A stretch of 64,000 bases of DNA from VGWB01 sp964480945 (GCA_964480945.1 CAYZRX010000004.1:44233-108232), one strand, 5' to 3'. Shown: positions 43,674 to 51,724, counted from the first letter of the stretch. Translations and numbers: made by a program. The notes: generated by a model from the sequence alone, not told the origin.

Positions 43674-45542
43674 CTAAACAGGAAGACGGATTCTAAACGT
43701 TGTCCCCTTGCCAGGCTCACTCTCCACCGAGATCGTCCCATTGTGGTTGTCGATGATGCCCCAGATAACCGCCAGGCCGAGCCCTGTGCCCTTCTGATCT
43801 TTCGTTGTGAAGAATGGCTCGAAGATCCTGGGAAGGTCTTCCTTGGGAATCCCGACACCTGTATCCGTAACGCTCAGTTCGACATACTCTTTTTTCCCTG
43901 CTGAGTCGACAGCGGCCCACCGTTGCCAGCCACATCCCTTCCTAATGCAAGCTTCGAAATCTCCTTGAGTAGGGATCGTAAACGAAAAGATACGACCTCC
44001 ACACACTTCACACTTACCGTTCTCCACCATGAGAGAAACGCCGCACTCAGGACACACGATTTCGATCTTGTCTTCGTCCTGCGCTTCGAATTCGTAATGG
44101 TGGCGCTTCCGGCCATAAATCGGATCCAGCATAATGAATCCCGACTTGCCGCCACACTGGGCTTTCACTCTGACAGAAGGCATTCCGTCGATTTTGAAAT
44201 CACTTGTCATCAAGTCGTGGCCCCTCGGGCAGCGCGCCGCCTTGATGTGAACGATCCCCTGCGGTGAGAGCCTCAGCAGGCTTGAGGAAATCGTCACCGT
44301 ACCAACTCCATTCTCGACTGCATCAGCGGCGTTGACGAGAAGATTGACAGCTACTTGCTGCAGTTGATTCGGATCGAGAGTGATCTTCGGCAATTGAGGA
44401 TCGAGATTGCGGACGATCTTCAAGCTCTTCATGGTGAGTTGATGTTCGACGACCGCAAGGGAGCGGGTAATGATCTCATTGATGTCTGAAAGACTCTTCT
44501 TCGGAATCGACTGCCGTGCGAAATCCAAGAGGCTCTTGACGATCTCCCTACTACGAATTGTTTCGCGAACGACAACTTTCAGGTCTTCGTGCACCTCGGG
44601 GTTGTTCTCCGTCCGCTTGAGGAGAAAACTTCCATACGTCAGCACCCCCGTCAACGGATTGTTGATCTCGTGAGCAATCCCTGCTGCCAGCCGTCCGAGG
44701 GAGGCCATCTTGTCCGACTGGAACAATTGGAGGCGTGCCTCCGAAAGCTTCATCGTCATCGTGTTGAAGGATCGGGCAAGCATGCCGATGTCATCCTTCC
44801 CCAGATCCGGAACGGTATAGCTGAGATTTCCGCTTCCCACCTGTTTGGTGGCATCGAGGAGTGCTCGGACGGGCACGCTCACCCATCGGCTGACGAAGAA
44901 GGCGATGATGAGGCTCGCGGCAAGGATGACGCTGACCGCGAAGATGGCCACTTGGAATGTGCTCGCTCGGATTCGTTCATCCACGTCAGCCAATGAGATG
45001 GTCACGTCCAGAACTCCAAGGACTTGTTGTTGCCTCGAGTGAGCGTGGCACGGTGCATCCCAACACGAGCGCTCGCTATAGATCGGGTTAATCACGCCGA
45101 GCGCTCTTGCAGAATCCGGATTGATCCGAAAGATGCGCGTCCGCTCCGAGATCGGAAGCCGCTGCAGCGGCTTATCGGCCGCGTGACATCCATAGCAACT
45201 CTCGGCCTGCTTGTCCACCATCCGACCGATGTTCTCTTTCCGGGAGGAATAGATGATCACCCCCTCCTTGTTCAGCACACGGACTTCATCGATCGCCGGA
45301 TCCGAGCCGATGTCGTTGATGATGATATGGATGCGTTCCCGCTGGTTCAGGAGCATATCGTAGCGCGTGCTGTTCTTCACCGTCTCACTGAGCTGCATCG
45401 CGTGCCGCTCCACTTCGGCGAGAAGGTCATCTCGCTGCGATTGGATATTGAAATACGCGTAAACTCCAATCGTGATGATCGTCGTTACACCGACAATCAC
45501 GATGAGCTTGAAACCAATATTTGTCGATAGCCGTGCAAACAT
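43674..45542 (-). CDS. Haem-motif histidine kinase with zinc-ribbon-like insert in its ATPase domain
   Basis: 622 aa from ATG 45542. TM1, periplasmic sensor with CYGCH (116-120) and C-x4-CH (160-166), TM2, HAMP, HisKA with His291 (GIAHEINNPLTG). The HATPase N-box (VNLLVNAADAV) is followed by an insert of about 125 residues (roughly 425-550) with eight cysteines (CPRGH, QCGG, CPEC, CEVC, then two more), after which the G1 box resumes (VTDTGVGIP, GTGLGLAVI). The insert looks like tandem zinc ribbons and is unusual at this place. Paralog of the kinase at 35953; probable partner of the receiver-GcvH fusions downstream. Confidence 0.88.
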   Translation of the reverse strand: MFARLSTNIGFKLIVIVGVTTIITIGVYAYFNIQSQRDDLLAEVERHAMQLSETVKNSTRYDMLLNQRERIHIIINDIGSDPAIDEVRVLNKEGVIIYSSRKENIGRMVDKQAESCYGCHAADKPLQRLPISERTRIFRINPDSARALGVINPIYSERSCWDAPCHAHSRQQQVLGVLDVTISLADVDERIRASTFQVAIFAVSVILAASLIIAFFVSRWVSVPVRALLDATKQVGSGNLSYTVPDLGKDDIGMLARSFNTMTMKLSEARLQLFQSDKMASLGRLAAGIAHEINNPLTGVLTYGSFLLKRTENNPEVHEDLKVVVRETIRSREIVKSLLDFARQSIPKKSLSDINEIITRSLAVVEHQLTMKSLKIVRNLDPQLPKITLDPNQLQQVAVNLLVNAADAVENGVGTVTISSSLLRLSPQGIVHIKAARCPRGHDLMTSDFKIDGMPSVRVKAQCGGKSGFIMLDPIYGRKRHHYEFEAQDEDKIEIVCPECGVSLMVENGKCEVCGGRIFSFTIPTQGDFEACIRKGCGWQRWAAVDSAGKKEYVELSVTDTGVGIPKEDLPRIFEPFFTTKDQKGTGLGLAVIWGIIDNHNGTISVESEPGKGTTFRIRLPV

Positions 45543-45550
45543 ATGCTCTC

Positions 45551-45567
45551 GCCTCACACCGTGAGGC
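45551..45567 (-). promoter_or_regulatory. Hairpin over the ribosome-binding site of the second haem kinase
   Basis: GCCTCAC-GGT-GTGAGGC on the minus strand: a perfect 7-bp stem in the 26-base spacer between the cytochrome stop and the kinase ATG. The 3' arm contains GAGG of the probable Shine-Dalgarno sequence, so it may lower kinase translation relative to the cytochrome. Confidence 0.4.
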
Positions 45568-45568
45568 C

Positions 45569-46711
45569 TCACAGGGTCTTCATGCGTACAGAGCGGACCC
45601 GGGTTCCCGGGATCGCGTCCGGATAGCTCTTGTCGTCATGACAACTACTGCACGTCGGCTTCTTGGCGAAGTCTTTCTCCAGATGGCAACTTTCGCAGTC
45701 CATGGCTGCGTGCGTCTCGTCCAATCTCAGACCTGTAACGCTGTGGTCGAACGACCCGCTCGTCCATTGCGTGTGGCACGCGCTGCAATTGCGCGAGAGG
45801 CCTTTGTAATTGCTCGTGTGTCCGTGGCAACGAGTGCAGGCCAGCGTTGAGTGAAAGCGCCTGAGGTCGAATCCCGCCGTGCGCAAGTGGTCGAACCGAG
45901 CCCGGGGTTGGTTGCTGTGACATTGGCTGCAATTGTCGTCGACTGAGTGGCATGGAGCGCATCGGTCGTGCCCTCCTGCAATGTGCTCAATCGGACTCGC
46001 CGATGCGGCGGCCTTGTGGCATTGGGCACAGCGTTCATCAGTATGGCACGAGGAGCAGGCCAGGCCGAAGCGGTCAGCGTGGTCATCGTGGAAAAACGTG
46101 ACGAATTTTCCGTCATCATTCGCCGTTTCAATGACAAGCCGACCTGGCTTCGTCGGATGGACCGTCGCGCCGGGTGCTCGGGTTTCCGGAACACTTGCCG
46201 ACGTTCCCGCCTTCGGCGCGTGGCAGCTCTCGCAGTCTGTGCTGAGGCCGCATTCCTGATGACACTTCATGCACTCCCTGTGATAGGCTCCCTTCAAGCT
46301 CGGTTTGGACAGATCCGCGTTCTTCGACGCAAGATCGGTCGCATGACACTCACTGCACGCAAGCACAGCTCCGGGTCGATTGTAATGATGGCACAACACG
46401 CAATTCCCCGACATTTCCGACATTTCCGCATGGGAGCGATGGGCGAATGAAACAGGTTCGTAGAGAGCTGCAGATCCTTCCAGCCTGTTCAGCACAATCT
46501 TGTCCGGCGTCGCTTCAGCTGAATGGTGGACAGTGACCATTTCGTCACGCGGGCACTTCTTGAGACACGGATTGACCTTCGTCGGGACTTCGCATGCATG
46601 ACACGCGAGGCAGCCGGAATCGCGACCGCTCGATGTTTGTGCGATCAAAGCGTGATTGCCAACGATCACGACAGTTGCCAGGCACGCGAAGAATTGTTTC
46701 ACCCTTTTCAT
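45569..46711 (-). CDS. Multihaem cytochrome c with 13 CxxCH motifs
   Basis: 380 aa with a signal peptide (FFACLATVVIVGNHALIAQ). I count 13 CxxCH motifs, from CLACH to CSSCH, spread along the whole chain, plus non-haem cysteines near the N-terminus (CEVP, CLKKC). Many histidines between motifs suggest bis-His ligation as in cytochrome c3/c7-like proteins. It overlaps the NrfD-like gene by four bases. The trio cytochrome, Fe-S protein and NrfD-like protein recalls the quinol-oxidising Cbc-type complexes inferred in Geobacter, where the cytochrome passes electrons to periplasmic carriers. The acceptor here is unknown. Confidence 0.93.
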   Translation of the reverse strand: MKRVKQFFACLATVVIVGNHALIAQTSSGRDSGCLACHACEVPTKVNPCLKKCPRDEMVTVHHSAEATPDKIVLNRLEGSAALYEPVSFAHRSHAEMSEMSGNCVLCHHYNRPGAVLACSECHATDLASKNADLSKPSLKGAYHRECMKCHQECGLSTDCESCHAPKAGTSASVPETRAPGATVHPTKPGRLVIETANDDGKFVTFFHDDHADRFGLACSSCHTDERCAQCHKAAASASPIEHIAGGHDRCAPCHSVDDNCSQCHSNQPRARFDHLRTAGFDLRRFHSTLACTRCHGHTSNYKGLSRNCSACHTQWTSGSFDHSVTGLRLDETHAAMDCESCHLEKDFAKKPTCSSCHDDKSYPDAIPGTRVRSVRMKTL

Positions 46712-47952
46712 TTCATGGTCCCTCGAATGGAATATTTGGCAATCGGCGCAGGCTGCTTCCGTTGAACGCTGATGATCGGAAACACCTTCACAAGAACTCT
46801 GTAGGCGAGGACGAGCAGCGAGACGAAGCCGATCGTGACAGAAATCTCGCCGATCGACGGAAAATACGGCTTGAACGAATACGGCGGCGTGTACGCGACA
46901 ATGAAACTATTGATCCGGTTCAAGAGCACACCGAGGATCACAAGTGACGAGGCAACAAAAAGGCCCAACGGAGATCGCAGTACAGCACGAGAAAGGAACA
47001 TGCGAAGCGGAACAATAATGCCGAGGACGACTTCGAGTACGAACATTACGCTTTGGGTCGTTGGCTCCGTCAGATACACAAACGTCTGGCGGATAACCAT
47101 GTCGCCGATCTTGAATGCAAGATAGATTCCAAGCAAGGGCGCAACCATGGTCCCCAGTTTCGAGAGAATCGGCATCTCAGGCTTCAGACCGAACGATCTC
47201 GCCGCCAGAAGCGACTCGAAGATGACCATCGGAAAACCCACAGACACGGCGGAGAGGAGGAAGAGAAGCGGCAGGATGGGTGTCTGCCAGAGCGGGTGCA
47301 TCTTCGGACCGGCGATGATCATGAGCGTGCCCAGGGAGGATTGGTGCAGTGTTGAGAGCACGATTCCCGCGATGATGAAGAGGAACATGGTTTTGCCAAG
47401 TGCACGGTCAAGAATGCGGAGCAGGCTTTCCAGCGGCCTGGTGAGATGGGAGAGAATTCCTTTGAGGTGTACGCGACCCATGAAACGCTCCGTAATAATC
47501 GGGAGGAATTCAATGTAGAGAACGGTCGCATAGATCATCACACACATGCCGACTTCGAACAACGGTGAACTCCCGTTCCACATAATAAGCGGATGCCAGA
47601 TGTAGTACCAGCGGCCGATGTCGATCAGGACGCCGAAGGCAACAAATGTGTAGCCCAGCATCGCGGTGAGGAGCGCCGGTCGAACGATCGCATGATAATC
47701 TTCCCTATGCATGACGTGCCCCAAGGCAGCGGAGGTGAACCCCCCTGCCGCCAGGGCGACTCCGGCCGCGACGTCGACACCGATCCACAAGCCCCATGGA
47801 TATTGATCGCTCAGATTCGTGACCGCTCCAATCCCGAACAGCAGTCTCGCAAGTACAAACGCCAGGCCATTCAACGCGAGCACGACCAGGACGATGACTC
47901 CCGGCGTGATGAACTTCTTTGTGACGGGTGCAGACACTGTCAGCGTGCTCAT
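46708..47952 (-). CDS. HybB/NrfD-type integral membrane subunit (module 2)
   Basis: 414 aa, about ten TM helices; paralog of the module 1 subunit. Seen: YPWGLWIGVDVAAGVALAAGGF, LIDIGRWYYIWHP, and the LSTLHQSSLGTLMI signature of HybB. The reading frame stays open for 113 codons upstream, but that stretch is antisense-like inside the Fe-S gene. The ATG at 47952 overlaps the Fe-S gene stop (ATGA) and starts the homologous region. Quinone-binding membrane anchor by family knowledge. Confidence 0.92.
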   Translation of the reverse strand: MSTLTVSAPVTKKFITPGVIVLVVLALNGLAFVLARLLFGIGAVTNLSDQYPWGLWIGVDVAAGVALAAGGFTSAALGHVMHREDYHAIVRPALLTAMLGYTFVAFGVLIDIGRWYYIWHPLIMWNGSSPLFEVGMCVMIYATVLYIEFLPIITERFMGRVHLKGILSHLTRPLESLLRILDRALGKTMFLFIIAGIVLSTLHQSSLGTLMIIAGPKMHPLWQTPILPLLFLLSAVSVGFPMVIFESLLAARSFGLKPEMPILSKLGTMVAPLLGIYLAFKIGDMVIRQTFVYLTEPTTQSVMFVLEVVLGIIVPLRMFLSRAVLRSPLGLFVASSLVILGVLLNRINSFIVAYTPPYSFKPYFPSIGEISVTIGFVSLLVLAYRVLVKVFPIISVQRKQPAPIAKYSIRGTMK

Positions 47953-48845
47953 TCGGCCACCTCCTCCTCGGCTGATTCGCGCTTCTTGGTTATCCACATT
48001 AAGCCGCCCAGGAGTGCATAGAGAGAAAGTGGGGGAACGAAGTACGCGAAAATTCCGTGCTGGATCGCTTCGCTCGTCCCCGGCATCGGATTCCTTCCCA
48101 CGTCGGGAAATTGGAGTTCTTTGAAGTCCGTGTTTGCCAGATACAGCCACGAGGTTCCTCCTGCTTCGAACTCCCCGTAAATGCAGTCCTTGTAACGGTC
48201 CGGATAATTCTCGATTCTTCCCCGCGCAACCTCTATCAGCGCTGATCGGCGGCCGTACGTAAGAGCCTCGACAGGGCATGTCTCCACGCATGCAGGAAGG
48301 CGACCCTCACTCGTGCGACTAATACAGAAATCGCATTTGACAATGTTGGGTTTCAACGCCCTCTCGAATTCGAATGAGGGAATCTGAAACGGACAGGCAA
48401 CCATGCAGTAGCGGCATCCGATGCACTTGGATCCGTCCCAGACCACCGCACCGCTCTCTTTTTTAGTTATTGCCCCGACGATGCAAGCGGATTCGCACGC
48501 GGGGTAGTCGCAGTGCATGCATTGCACTTTGACGTACGTCGAGCGCGATCCATCGTTCGGGCCTTTGTATTCATTGACGACAGTGAGCGACCCAGGGCTC
48601 GGACGGCGCCGCTCTGGGGGGTAAGAACGGTTAGACGCGAGGCTGTTCGAGCCCACAGGAAGACCATGCGCCTTCTGACAAGCTGCCTCGCAACTTCGAC
48701 AACCCACGCAGGCCGTGAGATCGCAGAGCACTCCCATTCTGTCGGCTGATGGGATTTTCGATGGTGCTCCAACGGCGACATCTGCTACCGACGCCGTCGT
48801 TGCTGCGAGTAACGATGTTCGGAGAAAATCTCGTCGAGTTCCCAT
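47949..48845 (-). CDS. HybA-like Tat-exported ferredoxin subunit (module 2)
   Basis: 298 aa from ATG 48845. The frame is open for 89 more codons upstream, but the Tat signal (GTRRDFLRTSLLAATTASVA) begins here. Cysteine sets CVGCRSCEAAC, CMHCDYPACESAC, CIGCRYCMVACP with CDFC, and CVETCP give four [4Fe-4S] clusters. GGTSWLYLANTDFKELQF matches the HybA C-terminal region and a TM helix ends the chain. Paralog of the module 1 protein. The next genes are the NrfD-like subunit and the 13-haem cytochrome. Confidence 0.92.
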   Translation of the reverse strand: MGTRRDFLRTSLLAATTASVADVAVGAPSKIPSADRMGVLCDLTACVGCRSCEAACQKAHGLPVGSNSLASNRSYPPERRRPSPGSLTVVNEYKGPNDGSRSTYVKVQCMHCDYPACESACIVGAITKKESGAVVWDGSKCIGCRYCMVACPFQIPSFEFERALKPNIVKCDFCISRTSEGRLPACVETCPVEALTYGRRSALIEVARGRIENYPDRYKDCIYGEFEAGGTSWLYLANTDFKELQFPDVGRNPMPGTSEAIQHGIFAYFVPPLSLYALLGGLMWITKKRESAEEEVAE

Positions 48846-48916
48846 ATGTTTGCACTTTAGTCGCTTGATTGCAGAATTTTCACATCTCCACGCCAACGGC
48901 AACAAATGACAGAGAA

Positions 48917-48935
48917 CCGTGGTGCGATACCACGG
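48917..48935 (-). promoter_or_regulatory. Intergenic hairpin between a GcvH-like gene and the Fe-S gene
   Basis: Perfect 7-bp stem (CCGTGGT / ACCACGG) with a 5-base loop in the 97-base gap. No T-run follows, so it is more likely an RNA-stability or partial-termination element than a full terminator. Confidence 0.35.
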
Positions 48936-48942
48936 AGGGCGT

Positions 48943-49617
48943 CTATCCGGATTCGCTGAGGAACATGCGATCAAACAGCTCCCAGGTATGACGCTCCGCA
49001 GCTTCCAAGGCACCATCCACCGCTGGTCCGCCGTCCTGAAGCAGAGCCGGCGCCACCTTGCTGCTCGCCTCCTGCGTGAACAACTCACGCAGCCGCGCGA
49101 ACTCTTGGGCAATCCACTGCCGCGTTTCCTCTCCGAGGAGCATCTGCCGTAGCTGAGAGGGTTTCCGCGGCTTCAGCATGTATGCCCATCCATCCGTAAA
49201 GAGCATCTCTTTGAGCAGCTCAGGATGGTCCCGGATCGAATTGTTCGCGGTGAGAATTTCTCCGTCCATCGGCGCACGTATAGTAAGGGAGCGATCGCCT
49301 TCCCTCAGCATGAGGATGGGATCCCCTTTCCGCACTTTGGAGCCCGCTGCTTTCAGAAGGACTACCTCCGGCTTCTTGAGCAGTCGTCCGACAAAATCAT
49401 CCACCCCGAGGCATATCTTACCGGACGGGAAAAGGTTCAACCACGTGTGCGATCTCGCAAAGAAGATTCCATCTGGAAGTCGCACAGGGTAGGTCTCTAC
49501 ACGCCCTGGCGACACAGCCGCCGCTGTTTTCATCCCTCTCCTGGCCCTGGCTCGATGCAAAACGGCCTCAATGGTTAGGAAGATGATGATCGTTCCCATG
49601 ACGAAAAAAACTGTCAT
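48943..49617 (-). CDS. Membrane-anchored GcvH-like domain protein (module 2, copy B)
   Basis: 224 aa. TM helix at the very N-terminus (VFFVMGTIIIFLTIEAVL), short basic linker, GcvH-like domain (about 45-150: GIFFARSHTWLNL, KICLGVDDFVGRLL, RAPMDGEILTANNSI, FTDGWAYMLKP). The lipoyl position is Arg109, not Lys. The C-terminus has ALLQDGGPAVDG and WELFDRMF, the tail shared by the paralogs. It lies 21 bases after copy A and 97 bases before the Fe-S gene. Role unknown; the same anchor plan as in module 1 suggests association with the HybAB-like complex. Confidence 0.82.
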   Translation of the reverse strand: MTVFFVMGTIIIFLTIEAVLHRARARRGMKTAAAVSPGRVETYPVRLPDGIFFARSHTWLNLFPSGKICLGVDDFVGRLLKKPEVVLLKAAGSKVRKGDPILMLREGDRSLTIRAPMDGEILTANNSIRDHPELLKEMLFTDGWAYMLKPRKPSQLRQMLLGEETRQWIAQEFARLRELFTQEASSKVAPALLQDGGPAVDGALEAAERHTWELFDRMFLSESG

Positions 49618-49638
49618 TGTCTCTGCTCCTTTCGGTCA

Positions 49639-50355
49639 TCAATTCTGATTGACGCAGGTCGGTGCCACAACAGGGAAAAACTCATGCACCAACCGTTCCC
49701 ACGCCTCATCATTCACCAAATCGCTCACGTTGTCTATCACCCCACCTCCGTCTTGCAGCACCGTTTCAAGGCGGGGTGTAAACCAACGCACGAGCTCTGC
49801 GCGAACAGCCTCTTCCCATCGTTCTGCGACGACCCCCTTAAGGAGGTTCCGAAGTTCGCGGTTCAACGATGCCGGAGCCAGTCTCACGATCCACCCTCGG
49901 TCGTACGGGGATTCGTTCACCAATCCTGGACGACGATGAAGTTTGTCATTGACGGCGACTACGACACCCGAGACGGGGGCGACCTGCGCCAGCGCCTTTT
50001 TCCCTCGGCGAAGCGTCGCCAGGACCTGGCCTTGCGCCAGCGGTTGTCCGAGAGACGGGAGGTCGATCGATTCGATCGTGCCGATCATCCTCTGAGCGAA
50101 ATCATCGACACCCACCAGCACAGGATCCGACTTGCTCGCCAGCACCCATGAGTGCGCAGGATGAAAGTACCGCTCCGCAATTCTCACAGAGGCCGGAGCC
50201 TCAGCGGGTTTTGCATGCAGCTCCTCACCCACCCTCTTCCTGGAGCTCCTGACCAACTCCAGGATTATGAAGACCGCAATACTCAGGAGGATCAAGATGA
50301 ATGACACGTTCGCACCTGCAGTAATTGGACCACCCGTCGCTCCGGCTGTGGCCAT
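49639..50355 (-). CDS. Membrane-anchored GcvH-like domain protein (module 2, copy A)
   Basis: 238 aa from ATG 50355 (AGGAG ten bases upstream; a TTG eleven codons earlier lacks one). TM helix (about 18-35), linker, GcvH-like domain (about 60-165: RYFHPAHSWVLA, LVGVDDFAQRMIGTI, VAPVSGVVVAVNDKL, YDRGWIVRL). Lys120 (RRGKKALAQVAP) is at the shifted position seen in the module 1 protein, so lipoylation is doubtful. The tail VLQDGGGVID with WERLVHEFF matches the paralogs. First gene of the 34-50 kb cluster. Confidence 0.83.
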   Translation of the reverse strand: MATAGATGGPITAGANVSFILILLSIAVFIILELVRSSRKRVGEELHAKPAEAPASVRIAERYFHPAHSWVLASKSDPVLVGVDDFAQRMIGTIESIDLPSLGQPLAQGQVLATLRRGKKALAQVAPVSGVVVAVNDKLHRRPGLVNESPYDRGWIVRLAPASLNRELRNLLKGVVAERWEEAVRAELVRWFTPRLETVLQDGGGVIDNVSDLVNDEAWERLVHEFFPVVAPTCVNQN

Positions 50356-50590
50356 TCCTGTGCCACTCCTCAGAAGAGGATCGCACAAATGACAAGGATA
50401 ATTTGTTGATTGCTAAGAGATTAGAAGCAGGTTGGAAGTGTTGCGAAAATATGCCATGCCTGACTGATGCAAAATTCTACAGCTTCACGCGGACAACCCT
50501 CCTCAGGCGCCTAAACCATCCTACTATCGAAGCTTAAAGCGTTGTAGAAATCCTCGATAGGTGATGTTGAACTTCTCGACAAACTGACTC

Positions 50591-51655
50591 TCAACAGATC
50601 CTTGGTAGCTGCTCACCGGACAACATATCGACAACCCTTGAGCCGCCTATCCGGCTTTTCATGATCACCGTGCCTGGATGCTGGCTCGTCACCTCGCCAA
50701 TGACCACCGCTTCTCTGCCCAGCGGATGCGACCGCATCGCCTCCAGCACCATTGCGCTCTCTTCGGGAAGCACGAAGGAGAGGAGCTTTCCTTCGTTGGC
50801 CACGTACAGCGGATCGAGCCCGAGAATCTCGCAGGCCCCGCGCACTTCCTCCGTCAAAGGGAGACTAGTTTCGGAAATTACAGCTCCCACATTCGAAGAC
50901 TGCGCGATCTCGTTGAGCGCGCTCGCGACCCCACCTCGGGTTGGGTCGCGCAAGACATGGATGTGCTTGCTGACTCGAAGCATCGTCTGAACAAGCTCAT
51001 TGAGAGGCGCCGTGTCACTTTCGATCCCACTACTGAATTCGAGCCCTTCACGGACCGACATAATCGCGATGCCGTGCATCGCCATCGGCCCGCTGAGAAT
51101 GATCTGATCGCCAACGGCCGCCCGCTTCGAGCTAATATCTATGCCTTCCGCCACGATCCCCACACCCGACGTTGTGATAAAGATCTTGTCCCCCTTCCCA
51201 CGATCGACAACCTTTGTGTCTCCCGTTACGAGCATGACCCCCGCCCTCGTTGCGGCCTCTTGCATGGACAGGACGATGCGCCAGAGGTCCTCCATGGGTA
51301 AGCCTTCTTCGATGATAAATGCAGCCGATAGGTACAACGGCTGCGCGCCACACATCGCGAGGTCGTTGACCGTCCCGTTGACCGCGAGGTCACCGATGTC
51401 GCCGCCTGGGAAGAAGATCGGGTTCACGACGTACGAGTCCGTGGAAAATGCTAAGCGAACTCCGCCAATCGAAAAGACCGCCCCATCGTGCAGCGGCTCC
51501 AAGAGCTCATTCCGAAACTGCGCCAGGAACAGTTTCTGGATCAACTCCTGCGTGAGCCTTCCGCCGCCTCCGTGGGCCAGTAGCACGTTCTTGTAATCGG
51601 TGATCGGCAACGGGCACGAAAGCCCCGTGAACTCTACACCTTCGCTTTTCTCCAT
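50591..51655 (-). CDS. hypE: Hydrogenase maturation factor HypE
   Basis: 354 aa. HypE dehydrates the carbamoylated C-terminal cysteine to a thiocyanate that gives the CN ligands of [NiFe] hydrogenase. Seen: LLAHGGGGRLTQELI, GDIGDLAVNGTVNDLAMCGA, LRDPTRGGVASALNEIA, and the required C-terminal PRIC with the acceptor cysteine. ATG with GGAG five bases before it. No other hyp gene or hydrogenase subunit is in the window; they would lie elsewhere. Its position directly upstream of the HybA/HybB-like cluster is suggestive but not proof of a hydrogenase link. Confidence 0.95.
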   Translation of the reverse strand: MEKSEGVEFTGLSCPLPITDYKNVLLAHGGGGRLTQELIQKLFLAQFRNELLEPLHDGAVFSIGGVRLAFSTDSYVVNPIFFPGGDIGDLAVNGTVNDLAMCGAQPLYLSAAFIIEEGLPMEDLWRIVLSMQEAATRAGVMLVTGDTKVVDRGKGDKIFITTSGVGIVAEGIDISSKRAAVGDQIILSGPMAMHGIAIMSVREGLEFSSGIESDTAPLNELVQTMLRVSKHIHVLRDPTRGGVASALNEIAQSSNVGAVISETSLPLTEEVRGACEILGLDPLYVANEGKLLSFVLPEESAMVLEAMRSHPLGREAVVIGEVTSQHPGTVIMKSRIGGSRVVDMLSGEQLPRIC

Positions 51656-51724
51656 ACATGCTCCGTTTCTAGATCCGGATCTCGCTCAAGTTAGGGAAGA
51701 ATGAAACGAGCGTCCAAAATCAGA

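Noticed and set aside
47953..48291. N-terminal extension of the module 2 NrfD-like protein
   Set aside because: The 113 extra codons overlap the Fe-S gene in another frame and look unlike protein; the ATG at 47952 has the ATGA coupling and begins the family region.
37798..50355. Glycine cleavage system reading of the GcvH-like genes
   Set aside because: No gcvP, gcvT or lpd gene is nearby, the lipoyl-lysine motif is altered in all six, and most are TM-anchored or fused to receivers.
50441..50456. Sigma-54-like element (TGGCAT...CGCAA on the minus strand) upstream of the first cluster gene
   Set aside because: The GG and GC dinucleotides are separated by nine bases; sigma-54 promoters need ten, and this spacing is strict. 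I therefore cannot tie the NtrC-type regulator to this promoter.
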